DNA from: Candidatus Coatesiibacteriota bacterium
Lineage (GTDB): Bacteria > RBG-13-66-14 > B26-G2 > JAUVZD01
Assembly (NCBI GenBank): GCA_030602715.1
Contig: JAUVZD010000003.1
Coordinates: forward strand, 62,001-126,000
Length of the DNA: 64,000 nucleotides
Reading direction: 5' to 3'
Shown here one piece after another: positions 1 through 9,626 of this stretch. The notes below the pieces were generated by a model that was given only the letters and a program-made list of their open reading frames with translations, did not search any database and had not been told where the DNA came from. The position numbers and the translations under genes are program-made. Each line of letters opens with the position of its first letter. The first letter of the stretch is position 1.

Positions 1-184
1 CCAGGGAGAGGGCGAGATGGTGGTAGTGAAAGGCGTCGCTTTCCGGTGGGGCGCCCAGCCCGATATGCATTACCCAGGATAGGCGAACGAGAGCAGAAGC
101 TATCAAGATGGCGATGAGCACCGTCCACAGGATGGTCGGTGGGGGTTGGGGAAGAGGGCTCCTCTTTAGGTTGAATCCAGCCAT
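1..184 (-). CDS. N-terminal fragment of a membrane protein, possibly a GT-C glycosyltransferase
   Basis: The window edge cuts this gene, leaving about 61 residues. It starts with ATG at 184, 10 bases after the Rel stop codon, so it is probably co-transcribed with rel. A short basic, proline-rich head is followed by one hydrophobic helix (TILWTVLIAILIASALV). Next comes a loop with ESDAFHYHHLALSL, which resembles the first periplasmic loop of ArnT/PMT-type GT-C glycosyltransferases, where an acidic residue and an aromatic cluster follow TM1. The glycosyltransferase reading is an inference from this short motif. Any polytopic membrane protein is possible. Confidence 0.45.
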   Translation of the reverse strand, partial: MAGFNLKRSPLPQPPPTILWTVLIAILIASALVRLSWVMHIGLGAPPESDAFHYHHLALSL

Positions 185-194
185 AATCTGAAAA

Positions 195-2348
195 TCAGCT
201 TAAGCGGGTCCTTTCCACCTGTGGGACTTCCTCTATCTTGGTAAGCATTGCTCGGGTGTCGAAGTCCGGGGCGAAAGAGAGCACGAATTTGAAGCGGGAC
301 TTGGACTTTCCCTCAAGCACAAAAGCCTCCGCCTTTACTATATCCACGCCGAAGGAGGCGATGGTTGCGGAAAGTTCGGCAAGCAACCCTCGCCAATCCA
401 GAGCCTCCACCGTAAGCCGAGCCATCTTCCGAGTTACGGTAATATCTCCCACCCAGCGGGCTTTGAGTCGGCGCTCCTTCGGCGCCCGGAGGATATTGGG
501 ACAGCTTGTGCTGTGGACGGAGACACCTCGGCTCTTGGTGGTGAAGCCGACGATAGCCTGCGGAGGAGAAGGAAGACAACAGCCGGCTATCCGATAGTCA
601 AAATCGCCGCTTCCCTCAATCTCCACCCGGCATATCTCTGTTGTGGGAACGATGGTGGGCGGGGGTGCAACTTTGCTCTTCAGCAGTCTGTCCAGGAAAC
701 CCACCGCATTGATGCGTCCGTCCCCAATTGCGACCAGGAAACTGTCCTCATCGGTAAATCCGTATTGCTTTATGAGCTTTTTATAATTATCCTCCTTGTG
801 CAGAGCGGAGAGCTTCTTGCGCCGTCGGCGGGCTTCCTCATCCAGTTGCCTCTGACCGTCACTGTGGTAGGTCTCCTGCTGGGTCTCTCGTAAATGTTGA
901 CGGATTCTGGAGCGAGCCCTTGAAGTTACCACAATATCCAGCCAGTCCCGGCTGGGAGCGGCGTTGGGGTTGGTCAAAATCTCCACCACATCCCCGGTTC
1001 GCAACCTGTAATTGAAGGGCACTATCCGTCCGTTTACCTTAGCCCCAACCGCCCGTCTGCCCACCTCGGTGTGGACGGCGAAGGCAAAATCCAGGGGGGT
1101 GGCGCCTAAGGGAAATTCCTTGACCTGTCCTTTCGGGGTGAAGACGAAGACCTCCTCCTCAAAGAGCCCCCTGCGCAGGGCGTCCATTATCTGTCCCGGC
1201 TCCACCAGATCGGTCTGCCATTCCAGAACTCTGTCCAGAAATGCCAGGGAGGTATCGTCGTGCAGTCCCGGCTTGGTCCTCTCTTTATAGCGCCAGTGGG
1301 CGGCAACCCCCACCTCGGCCCGGCGGTGCATCTCCTTGGTGCGTATCTGAAATTCAAAGAGCTGGCCTGCCTTGTCCACCACCACGGTGTGGATGGACTT
1401 GTAGCCGTTGGTCTTGGGCAGGGCAATGTAGTCCTTGAAGCGCCCGGGTATAGGGGTGAAGGCGGTGTGGATTAAGCCCAAGACGGTGTAACACTGTCTA
1501 ATTGAGCCCAGAACGATGCGGATGCCGTGCAGGTCGGTTACCTCCTCAAAGGACCTGCCCTCCTGCATCTTACGCCAGATGCTGAAGAAGTGTTTGGGGC
1601 GACCGGCAATCTTCGCCTTGATGTTGGCTTTGGTAGATACTCCCTCAACCGATGCAATAGCGGAGGCGATTATATCCTCCCTTTCGGCGAGCTTTTTTGC
1701 CACCCGCCTTTCAATGTCGGCATAAGCCTCCGGCTCCAGATAGCGAAAGCAGAGGTCCTCCATCTCCCAGCGGATACTGCCGATGCCCATTCGGTTCGCC
1801 AGTGGGGCGAATATGTCCATACTCTCTTGGGCGATGCGTCTCTGGTCCTCTTGGTTTTTGTGATGGAGGGTGCGTAGATTGTGCAAGCGGTCTGCCAGCT
1901 TGATGAGCACCACGCGCACGTCCTTAGCCATAGCCAGCAACATCCGCCGTAGATTGTGAGCCTCGGCAAGAGCCGGGTCCGGGGAGAACTTGGACAGCTT
2001 GGATGCGCCCTCCACTAGATTTGCTATCTCCTCGCCGAACTCATCGCTAAGTTTCCCTTTGGTTAGGGGGGTGTCCTCCAGAGAATCGTGGAGCATTGAT
2101 GCGCTCACCGTCACCACATCCAGGCGCAACTCAGCTAAAATCTCTGCCACCGCAAGCAGATGGTGGATGTAGGGCTCCCCGCTCTTGCGTATTTGGTCGG
2201 AGTGCAGTTCACACGCACGCTTGAAGGCACTGCGGAGTTTCTTCAGATCTCCCCGGGGGTCGTTTCGCCTGACCAGCCTGTAGATGCGCTCAAAGACCTT
2301 ATCGGCGGAGTCTTGCATTTTCGGCTTTTCCTGGATTCTTTTTTCCAT
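195..2348 (-). CDS. rel: bifunctional (p)ppGpp synthetase/hydrolase, Rel/SpoT family
   Basis: This 717-residue protein has the usual length and order of long RSH enzymes. The N-terminal hydrolase domain carries the HD motif HDSLEDT at residues 87-93. The synthetase domain follows at about 250-360, with RFKDYIALPKTNGYKS at 303-318 and EFQIRTKEMHRRAE after it. A TGS domain lies near 390-455 and a C-terminal ACT domain at about 640-717. The synthetase loop reads RFKD, the RxKD form associated with bifunctional Rel, not the ExDD form of synthetase-only RelA. Both active sites look intact, so it should make and degrade the stringent alarmone in the cytoplasm. The start is ATG at 2348. It is transcribed away from the VWA gene. 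Confidence 0.96.
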   Translation of the reverse strand: MEKRIQEKPKMQDSADKVFERIYRLVRRNDPRGDLKKLRSAFKRACELHSDQIRKSGEPYIHHLLAVAEILAELRLDVVTVSASMLHDSLEDTPLTKGKLSDEFGEEIANLVEGASKLSKFSPDPALAEAHNLRRMLLAMAKDVRVVLIKLADRLHNLRTLHHKNQEDQRRIAQESMDIFAPLANRMGIGSIRWEMEDLCFRYLEPEAYADIERRVAKKLAEREDIIASAIASVEGVSTKANIKAKIAGRPKHFFSIWRKMQEGRSFEEVTDLHGIRIVLGSIRQCYTVLGLIHTAFTPIPGRFKDYIALPKTNGYKSIHTVVVDKAGQLFEFQIRTKEMHRRAEVGVAAHWRYKERTKPGLHDDTSLAFLDRVLEWQTDLVEPGQIMDALRRGLFEEEVFVFTPKGQVKEFPLGATPLDFAFAVHTEVGRRAVGAKVNGRIVPFNYRLRTGDVVEILTNPNAAPSRDWLDIVVTSRARSRIRQHLRETQQETYHSDGQRQLDEEARRRRKKLSALHKEDNYKKLIKQYGFTDEDSFLVAIGDGRINAVGFLDRLLKSKVAPPPTIVPTTEICRVEIEGSGDFDYRIAGCCLPSPPQAIVGFTTKSRGVSVHSTSCPNILRAPKERRLKARWVGDITVTRKMARLTVEALDWRGLLAELSATIASFGVDIVKAEAFVLEGKSKSRFKFVLSFAPDFDTRAMLTKIEEVPQVERTRLS

Positions 2349-2543
2349 TACCTAAACAGGTCGTCTTTTGATTATATTTTAACACAAGAGGAGAGGCGCC
2401 GATATTTAAAATCAGCAAATAATCCTTGTGGGTTGAGCCAATTTATCTTATTTTTGATTTGCCTGAACAAAAGGGGTTTTCCAGACCTTTTCAGATTGAC
2501 AAGTAGTAATTAGAGAAGCGGTAGAGGGAGGTAATTGAGCCCG

Positions 2544-4631
2544 ATGGGTGTTGAGCTTGTATGGCTCCTCCCCTGGGGGATGGTTGTAGCTATCTTCATT
2601 ATCAGTTGGGGGATAACCCTGTGGGGGTATCTCCGTAGGGGGATGGCTTCCCCCCGCTGGTTTCGCCCGGTGGTCATCGTCCTGCGCTCGGCATCGCTTC
2701 TGGGTCTGGTTCTGCTTCTGTCCGCACCGGTATTCAGCTGGTTCTCAACCCGGGGAAAGAAGCCGGTCCTTGCGGTGCTTGTGGATACCTCCGCATCTAT
2801 GGGGCTGGGGAAGGAGAAAAGCCGTCTGGATGAGGCTGGGGAGTTAGCCCGCCAGTTGGTTGATGAGGGAGAGCTGAACGATAGGTTCCAACTTCTCTTC
2901 TATGGCTTCAACACCTCCCTCTCTCCGCTCAGTCCGGCGCAGTTTGAGGGGGATGGTGAACTCTCTGCCGCCGGGGGCACCCACCTGGAAGCTTGCCTGT
3001 GGGAACTGTCCACCATCCACCCGCCTGACGATATCGCCGGGGTGCTGGTGCTCACCGACGGGAGGCAGAGTATAGACGCTCCCCAGCCCACAGCCGATGG
3101 TCTTTCCCTGCCGGTCAAATATATCATCCTCGGCGAGCCGCCGGAGCGTGACCTTGCGGTTACCTTTTTTGAGGTGGACAGTCCCCTTCTTGCCGAAAGT
3201 CGCAGTCTGGCTCGGGTGGGTTTGCGGGCTCTGGGCATGGCTGGCGTCGCGTTAACCGTTACTTTACTGCAGGGGGAGGACATCCTCGCCAGCAAGACGG
3301 TTACACCCCAGGGGGATGAGGATTCCTTCACCGTAAGTCTGTCCTTCACTCCCCGGATGGATAGGGGCATCTTTCGGGTGGAGCTGACCTCTTTTCCTGG
3401 CGACGAACTCCCGGACAATGACTCCGCAGTTGCGGTGAGCGGTATTATCACCGATAAGATAAGGGTTCTGCTAATAAGCTCAGCGCCTTCGTTGGACTAT
3501 GCCTTCCTCAAGCGGGCAATGGAGGAAGACCTGGCGCTCAACTTGACCACCGTCTGTTATTCAGCGGGGACAATCCTCCCCGAGGAGGGAGTAGCCCTTC
3601 CCCCGCCGGCAACGCCCCTTGAGCTGGCTCAGTATGACGCCGTCGTCTTGCTGAACCCCACCGAGCAAACTGCCCCCCAGCTATGTCCTTTGCTCGCTGA
3701 CTATGTGAGCGGAGGAGGAGGGTTGCTTTTGCTCTTCACCGAATATCAGCCCTATCCGGCAGAGCTTGGCGAACTGGCTCCGCTCCTGCCCCAGTACGGC
3801 GGAGTGGTGGAGTTTCGTCCCCGGGCAAGTGCACAGTCCCGCACCCACACCCTGGGCTCCTCCTGGATACCAGTTGACGGCTCCTCCTTGCCTCCTCTGC
3901 GGGGACCGAGGATTATGGTCCTTGCTACCGGGGCGACGCCCCTTGCTATGCGGGATAGCGACGGTGAGGTGATTATGGCGGAAAGCCAGAGGGGCTTTGG
4001 TCGCACGCTGTCAATGGGCATGGGGGAGATGTGGGCTTGGGCTATGGCTGGTTACGAGGAACTCTATCCAGCCCTCTTCGGCAGAGTCCTGCGTTGGCTG
4101 GCGATTCCCCACATAGGCGGTCCCTTCGTGATTGAGGTTGAGGAGGGCGCCCCCCCCGGTCAGTTGGTTGACCTGCGGGTGCTTCCTAAGAGTCCTGGGG
4201 AGATTGGGGAGCGAGCTACGGTGACCATCTCGTATATTGAAGAAGGTAGGGAGGATATCATCGTAAGCGAGGATTTTGATACCTCCGAGGGAGTGCTCGC
4301 CCTGCAGTTCACCCCACAAAGGGAGGGGATCTATGACATCACTGCTCAGGGCGTTGGCGGGGCGGTAAGCTCCCGGCTCTTTCTCGTCGCACCGGTCAAT
4401 GAACTGGACGACCCCCGCCCGGATGAGGGTTTTCTTGCCGCCAGTGCCGGCGAGGAGAACCACCTGTCCACCGAGAATGTGGTTTTAGAACTGATGCATC
4501 TTGGTGATGATTACCAGCCCCGAGCCGAGCTTCACAGCCTTATGGTTATCAGTCATCCCTTGCCCTACCTTCTGGTCGCTTTTCTGCTCTGTGGGGAGTG
4601 GCTCATCCGCAGGAGGTGGGGAGCTTGGTAA
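2544..4631 (+). CDS. membrane-anchored VWA-domain protein with GATase1-like domain
   Basis: Two hydrophobic helices at about residues 5-30 and 45-65 lead into a von Willebrand A domain with a complete MIDAS: VDTSASM near residue 80, a Thr in GGTHLEA, and VLTDGRQ. A central alpha/beta segment begins at IRVLLISSAPSLDYAFLKRA. It resembles the glutamine-amidotransferase-like fold found in such proteins, without a recognisable Cys-His pair. A C-terminal helix ends the protein. The domain order resembles BatA-like and planctomycete-type VWA membrane proteins with a large periplasmic part. An in-frame TTG lies at 2535, but the GGAGG at 2527-2531 is only 3 bases from it; ATG at 2544 is preferred, though its spacing is long. 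The stop overlaps the next gene, so the two are probably coupled. Confidence 0.8.
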   Translation: MGVELVWLLPWGMVVAIFIISWGITLWGYLRRGMASPRWFRPVVIVLRSASLLGLVLLLSAPVFSWFSTRGKKPVLAVLVDTSASMGLGKEKSRLDEAGELARQLVDEGELNDRFQLLFYGFNTSLSPLSPAQFEGDGELSAAGGTHLEACLWELSTIHPPDDIAGVLVLTDGRQSIDAPQPTADGLSLPVKYIILGEPPERDLAVTFFEVDSPLLAESRSLARVGLRALGMAGVALTVTLLQGEDILASKTVTPQGDEDSFTVSLSFTPRMDRGIFRVELTSFPGDELPDNDSAVAVSGIITDKIRVLLISSAPSLDYAFLKRAMEEDLALNLTTVCYSAGTILPEEGVALPPPATPLELAQYDAVVLLNPTEQTAPQLCPLLADYVSGGGGLLLLFTEYQPYPAELGELAPLLPQYGGVVEFRPRASAQSRTHTLGSSWIPVDGSSLPPLRGPRIMVLATGATPLAMRDSDGEVIMAESQRGFGRTLSMGMGEMWAWAMAGYEELYPALFGRVLRWLAIPHIGGPFVIEVEEGAPPGQLVDLRVLPKSPGEIGERATVTISYIEEGREDIIVSEDFDTSEGVLALQFTPQREGIYDITAQGVGGAVSSRLFLVAPVNELDDPRPDEGFLAASAGEENHLSTENVVLELMHLGDDYQPRAELHSLMVISHPLPYLLVAFLLCGEWLIRRRWGAW

Positions 4632-6922
4632 GGTGGACGGGAAAGGGCAGGGTTTTTTCCAGAAACATCGCCCTCGTCGGTGTTGGGATGGTGGCAATTC
4701 TCGCTCAGGTGGCTTGCTTTCGCACCCTCTTTTCTCTGGCAGGTGGCAATGAGCTCTCCTTCGGTATCGCTTTGGGTATCTGGCTCTTCTTTGGGGCTAT
4801 CGGTTCACTGGCAGCCGTCCCCCTGACCAAATCCTCCATCTCCCCTCAGAGCCAGCTGGCGTTCATCTTTCTGCTCACTTGCGTTACCGTTCCTCTCTCC
4901 ATCTTTCTCTTGCAGTATTTCCCCTTCCTCTGGGGTTTCTTGCCCGGGCAGGTGGCTTCTCTTGGGGCGATACTGCTCGCCTCGGTGGTGAGCTTGGCTC
5001 CGGTGGCAACCCCCCTTGGTGCCGCCTTCACCGTCTGTTGTCGGGGGGACTTTCCCGGCAGATTGGGCATCAGTTGGGTCTATATCACCGAAGCCATCGG
5101 GTCGGGAATCGGGGGGCTACTGGGCAGTCTTGCCCTGAGTCCCTTTCTGGAGTCCTTCCAGCTCGGGGCTTTAACCGTTGGGCTTTCGGCGATATTTGCC
5201 CTGTTTGCCCTCTCCCTCGGCGCAAGGGCGCTTTATAGATATATCGCCCTGATATCCGCAGTGATATTTGTCACCGCTTGTGCTGTGGGCTTCTTCAACC
5301 ATAACCTGAATCGTTTGCACCAAAAGGTCAAGGAAATGCGCTCCTATCCCGGCTTTGAGGTGCTCAAGCTGGCGCCGTCACGGCTGGGGGAGCTGATAGC
5401 CGTCCGTCAGGGGGAGATAGTGAGCCTTTATGCCAATGCAGACCTCGTCGCCTCCTATCCCAACCAGTTATCTGCTGAGGAGTCCGCCCACCTTCCCCTG
5501 CTCGCTCACCCCAATCCCAAGAGGGTGCTTCTGGTAGGCGGGGGGCTATCCGGGGAATTGGGGGAGATGCTCAAACATCCCATTGAACAGCTGGTCTATC
5601 TGGAAAATGACTACAAGACCATTGAGATGGGGGAGGATTACCTGGGCTCCATTCCCGAGGATGAGCGCCTGAAGATAAAGATAATGGATATGCGCCGTAT
5701 GTTTGTAAGCGAAGAGGTAGGTCTCCAACCTGGCGGCTTTGATGTCATTCTCCTGAATATGGGCGACCCTTCCACCGCCCAGGTCAACCGCAACTACACC
5801 CAGGAGTCTATGCTTCAGATAAAGGAGGCGCTGGCTTCCAACGGCATTCTAGCCTTCTTCGCCTCCGCCGATGAGAACTATATCGGCAGGGAGATGGCTG
5901 GCTACCTGGCAAATCTGCGGGCTTGCGCCGAAAGCGTCTTTCCCCAGGTGAAGTTTATGCCCGGAGCACGAACGCTCTTCCTTGCCGGTGGTGAGGAGGC
6001 TTCCATAGCCACTGATGCCCCCACCCTGGCACAAAGGCTCTCGGAGCGGGGTCTTGACCTAACTTATCACGACGCCCGTTATCTACAGATACGATTGATG
6101 CCAGACCGTTTTCGGTTGCTTACCGAGGCAATGGATTCGGCTCCACCCTCACCAATAAACGAGGACGAGCGCCCCATAGCCTACTATTACGACCTGGTGC
6201 TTTTCGCCGGGATGACCTCCCCTACGGTCAAGAACTTTTTGGTGGGAGCTTATCGCCTTTCCGGGTGGTGGTGGGTTTTAATTCCGTTGATTGTCGCCGT
6301 ACCTGCCATATCCGCATTGGGGCGTGGTGGCGCTAGAAGGACCCTAAACTCGCTGGTCTTTTTGGTCGGAGGGGTGAATATCTCCATGACCGTGGTGTAT
6401 ATCATCGCCTACCAAACTTTGGTCGGCTATGTCTATCAGCAGGTGGCGATACTCTTCGCCGTCTTCATGGTCGGTTTGACCATCGGAGGTCTTATTCCCC
6501 CGCTACTTTTACGCCTGGGTAGGGGGGGGATGCGTCGCCTGCTCCTGCTTCTGGGGTTCAGTCTGTTGGCAATGTCTGCAGCTTGTATCGTGGGACCTCT
6601 GTTACTCTTTGCAAAGAACAGTACCCTGGCGGGAGGGACGGCGGTCTTCGCTCTTCTGGGGATTCAGGCGCTGTTGGGTGGGATGGTCTTCTCCTCCGCC
6701 TCCATGGCTGCGGTGGGTAAAGACCGGGATAGCGGGCGAGCCGGAGGATTCCTCCACGCCGCCGATTCCTTGGGGGCTATGGTCGGTTCTCTTGCCACCT
6801 CTGTGCTATTTCTTCCCTTAATAGGAATGCGCAACACGTCCTACCTCCTTTCAGCGGTCCTGCTGGGAGGGTTGGTCATCCTGTTTCTGCTCTCACCCCG
6901 TTTTTTTACCGGTTCTAAATGA
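4625..6922 (+). CDS. polytopic membrane protein with internal spermidine-synthase-like domain
   Basis: About six N-terminal membrane helices precede a soluble Rossmann-like domain with the spermidine synthase hallmarks RVLLVGGGLSGELGE and QLVYLENDYKTI, then NMGDPSTAQVNRNYT. About seven C-terminal helices follow. This is the layout of SpeE-like/transporter fusions common in uncultured bacteria. The substrate is unknown, and polyamine synthesis should not be assumed. The open frame runs from a GTG at 4598, but AGGAGG at 4611-4616 sits 8 bases before TTG at 4625, so that start is chosen. It overlaps the VWA stop by 7 bases, indicating translational coupling. Confidence 0.8.
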   Translation: MVRWTGKGRVFSRNIALVGVGMVAILAQVACFRTLFSLAGGNELSFGIALGIWLFFGAIGSLAAVPLTKSSISPQSQLAFIFLLTCVTVPLSIFLLQYFPFLWGFLPGQVASLGAILLASVVSLAPVATPLGAAFTVCCRGDFPGRLGISWVYITEAIGSGIGGLLGSLALSPFLESFQLGALTVGLSAIFALFALSLGARALYRYIALISAVIFVTACAVGFFNHNLNRLHQKVKEMRSYPGFEVLKLAPSRLGELIAVRQGEIVSLYANADLVASYPNQLSAEESAHLPLLAHPNPKRVLLVGGGLSGELGEMLKHPIEQLVYLENDYKTIEMGEDYLGSIPEDERLKIKIMDMRRMFVSEEVGLQPGGFDVILLNMGDPSTAQVNRNYTQESMLQIKEALASNGILAFFASADENYIGREMAGYLANLRACAESVFPQVKFMPGARTLFLAGGEEASIATDAPTLAQRLSERGLDLTYHDARYLQIRLMPDRFRLLTEAMDSAPPSPINEDERPIAYYYDLVLFAGMTSPTVKNFLVGAYRLSGWWWVLIPLIVAVPAISALGRGGARRTLNSLVFLVGGVNISMTVVYIIAYQTLVGYVYQQVAILFAVFMVGLTIGGLIPPLLLRLGRGGMRRLLLLLGFSLLAMSAACIVGPLLLFAKNSTLAGGTAVFALLGIQALLGGMVFSSASMAAVGKDRDSGRAGGFLHAADSLGAMVGSLATSVLFLPLIGMRNTSYLLSAVLLGGLVILFLLSPRFFTGSK

Positions 6923-7034
6923 GTGTCAGTTGGTTCCCCGGGATTCCTGAATGGGCTTGCTTTATCCCGGGGATTGATATATTATTGGATGGTAAATATT
7001 CGTTATTAGAACACAGTGTGCATTGGAGGAAGCC

Positions 7035-9509
7035 GTGAGCCCACACCGCTCCAGAATACTTCATTCAGTCCTGGTATCCATCGCTTGTTCGCTTTTATTT
7101 CCCGCTTTCGTTTTTTCCCAGCAACTCATCTTCTCCCTGCCGGTGGAACCCGGTGCGGTGTCCAAAGATGAAGGTGGGGTCTATTATCTGGGCAAGATGG
7201 GTGATGTGAGCCTGATAATAGCCCACCAGTCCAAATCGCAGAAGCTCTCCGCTTTGGGTGGGCAGATGCTTGGTGAATACCATGCGGATAAAGTTTATTA
7301 TCTGGTCTATGGTGACAGACAGGCATGGATGGATGAACTTCCGGCAGGGGCAGAGATAATAGCCGAACAGGGGAATCTCTCACTGGTGGTATGTAGTGAT
7401 CACCTGCCTCCAATGGTGCACGGAAGGTTGGTCCTTTTGAATGTCAAGCCGCTGCCGGAACATGTTCCCAGCTCGCCCCTTGTGGAACCTCTGTTGTATG
7501 CCGACCCTGACATACAGGAGCTGGTGGATGGGGTGAGTGAGGATAATCTCTATGACACCGTCTTGGATCTGGTGAACTTCGGGACTCGCTACTCATTTAC
7601 CCCGGAATGCCATATGGCGGCGACCTATCTGGCTACCAAGTTTAATTCGTATGGAGCGGTGGTGGAGAAACAGCCTTTCCTTCCCGGCAGTCTGGAGGAT
7701 GTCTTTTTCACCGAAGAGGGTCTGAACGGGTGGGCGGTGGGCCGTTACGGCGTGATACTGCACACCAACGACGGCGGCGCAATGTGGGAAGAGCAGGGGA
7801 ACCTCGCTGAGAGGAACCTAAAAGGGGTTTATTTCTACGATGCCGACCACGGTTGGGTGTGTGGTCTCAGTGGAATATTGATCAAAACCGAGGACGGCGG
7901 CGACATCTGGGTTGAAGTGGACTGTGGATTCGACAACTCCTTTATGGATATCTGGGCTGATGAGAACGGCTTGGTCTTAGCCTGTGGTGGTTGGGGCGTC
8001 ATCATCCGCTCCACCGATTTCGGGGCTACTTGGTCCTGCTACACTATCTCCTCCGAGGAATTCCTGTGGGGTATAGACATGCAGGAGGGCGGGGACCGGG
8101 GCGTCTGCGTGGGGAACTGGGGCGAGGCTTACCTGACCAATGACGGGGGACAAAGTTGGCAGAAGATTCAGACCGGGGTTTCTGAGTATTTGAGGGATGT
8201 ATATTTTGAGGAGGACGGCACCTGCTGGGTCTGCGGAGATTTTGGCACCATCATCAGGTCGGATGACGGAGGTAGCAGTTGGTCGTCGGTGGACGGGGCG
8301 AGTCAGGATTCCATGTATAGGATTGTGGTAGAGGACGAGTACGGCTGGGTGGGCGGTGAGGTGGGGACCCTGTGGAGCACAAGCGACGGCGGAGACCACT
8401 GGGAGACGGTGCAGATAGAGACCGAAAGGAGCATCAAAGGCTTGTGTCAACCGCATCAGAATCTGGCATACCTGGTCGGCGTTCAAGGAATCATATTTAA
8501 ATACATCGGTCCCAATCCGGAAGACTGGGAGGACCAGTCCAGCCATCTCTCACCGGATGGCACCCATACTTTATATAATGTAATTGGGCGCATAGACGGA
8601 CAACTGTATCCCCACCAGGTCTATGCCATCAGCGCCCACTACGATTCCACCGCCTTGGGCTCGGGTGATGACCCTTACACCTATGCCCCCGGCGCGGACG
8701 ACAATGCCACCGGTGTCTCAGCTGTATTGGAGACCTGTCGTCTTCTGTCCGACCAGGAGCCCGCTTACACCCTGAAGTTCATCTGCTTCAGCGGGGAGGA
8801 ACTGGGCCTTTTAGGCTCCAGCTACTATGCGGGGAATATCAAATATACCGGCGACACTTTCCTGGCTGTGCTCAATTTTGACATGATCGGTTGCACGGAG
8901 GGGCAGGGGCTGAATGAGGATTTGGAGCTGATATCAAATGAGCAGTCGGTGCCATTTATGGATTTCATCATCTCCTCTCGCAACAACTATGTTCCCAACT
9001 TGAGGATTGACCGGCGAGTGGAGCCTGATATGGTGTTAAGCGACCACGCTTCATTCTGGGGGGTTGGCGTTCCCGCACTTTTAGGGATTGAGGATTTCCC
9101 TCTCTCCCACAACCGGGGAAATACCAGTAAGGATACCATTGAGTGGGTGGAATTTGACTATGTTGCATTATGTACCAAAGGGGGGGTGGCGGCGCTGGCG
9201 GAACTCAGCCAGATAGGCTCTCTTGACTTGCCCGGCGGTCTTGCCGACTTGAAAGTCTATCCCAATCCACTGAATTTGGCGACAAGCGTAAGCAGAGCCT
9301 TCTGCTTTGACGGTCTTCCCCAGGACAGTAAGGTGAGGATATACAATATCGCCGGTGAACTGGTTGCCGAGCTTAATCCTCCCACATCCGGGCGCTCTTT
9401 CTGGTATGCCCGAAACCAAGAGGGTTCCCTCTGTTCCAGTGGGATATATCTGTATGTGGTGGAGTGCTCAGCGGGAACCACCATCGGTAAACTGGCATTG
9501 GTCAGATAA
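7035..9509 (+). CDS. secreted M28-family metallopeptidase with inserted YCF48-like propeller and C-terminal sorting-type domain
   Basis: GTG at 7035 follows GGAGGA at 7025-7030 and gives a clear signal peptide. The first part of an M28 domain (VLDLVNFGTRYSF) begins near residue 180. It is interrupted by about six repeats of the type W-x-x-G-x-x-G-x-I-x-x-T-x-D-G-G-x-x-W at about 225-500, typical of YCF48/Hcf136 propellers. The M28 core then resumes with all expected zinc ligands: AHYDS, GADDNATG, GEELGLLGS, NFDMIG and DHASFW. The last 85 residues (LKVYPNPLN to the end) look like a FlgD/type-IX-secretion sorting domain. It is probably an extracellular or surface aminopeptidase-like enzyme. The ORF extends to a TTG at 7023, which overlaps the ribosome-binding site. 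Confidence 0.88.
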   Translation: MSPHRSRILHSVLVSIACSLLFPAFVFSQQLIFSLPVEPGAVSKDEGGVYYLGKMGDVSLIIAHQSKSQKLSALGGQMLGEYHADKVYYLVYGDRQAWMDELPAGAEIIAEQGNLSLVVCSDHLPPMVHGRLVLLNVKPLPEHVPSSPLVEPLLYADPDIQELVDGVSEDNLYDTVLDLVNFGTRYSFTPECHMAATYLATKFNSYGAVVEKQPFLPGSLEDVFFTEEGLNGWAVGRYGVILHTNDGGAMWEEQGNLAERNLKGVYFYDADHGWVCGLSGILIKTEDGGDIWVEVDCGFDNSFMDIWADENGLVLACGGWGVIIRSTDFGATWSCYTISSEEFLWGIDMQEGGDRGVCVGNWGEAYLTNDGGQSWQKIQTGVSEYLRDVYFEEDGTCWVCGDFGTIIRSDDGGSSWSSVDGASQDSMYRIVVEDEYGWVGGEVGTLWSTSDGGDHWETVQIETERSIKGLCQPHQNLAYLVGVQGIIFKYIGPNPEDWEDQSSHLSPDGTHTLYNVIGRIDGQLYPHQVYAISAHYDSTALGSGDDPYTYAPGADDNATGVSAVLETCRLLSDQEPAYTLKFICFSGEELGLLGSSYYAGNIKYTGDTFLAVLNFDMIGCTEGQGLNEDLELISNEQSVPFMDFIISSRNNYVPNLRIDRRVEPDMVLSDHASFWGVGVPALLGIEDFPLSHNRGNTSKDTIEWVEFDYVALCTKGGVAALAELSQIGSLDLPGGLADLKVYPNPLNLATSVSRAFCFDGLPQDSKVRIYNIAGELVAELNPPTSGRSFWYARNQEGSLCSSGIYLYVVECSAGTTIGKLALVR

Positions 9510-9626
9510 TCAAACGGGTCCACCTTTCACGGTGGATTAACCGGGGGGATATAGGTGAGACTGTAGCTATTATCTCCCCATTCTTTTTGATAGTTGTCGG
9601 ATTCCGACCTGTATGGATGGTTAGAA

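Noticed and set aside
2496-2524. TTGACA upstream of the VWA gene as a promoter
   Set aside because: No acceptable -10 hexamer lies 16 to 18 bases downstream.
7977-8546. 189-codon open frame antisense to the propeller of the M28 peptidase
   Set aside because: It arises from the Gly/Asp-rich repeat codons of the sense gene, which has clear domains and a signal peptide.
9519-9536. Hairpin TCCACC/GGTGGA after the M28 peptidase gene as a terminator
   Set aside because: The stem is only 6 bases and is not followed by a T-run.
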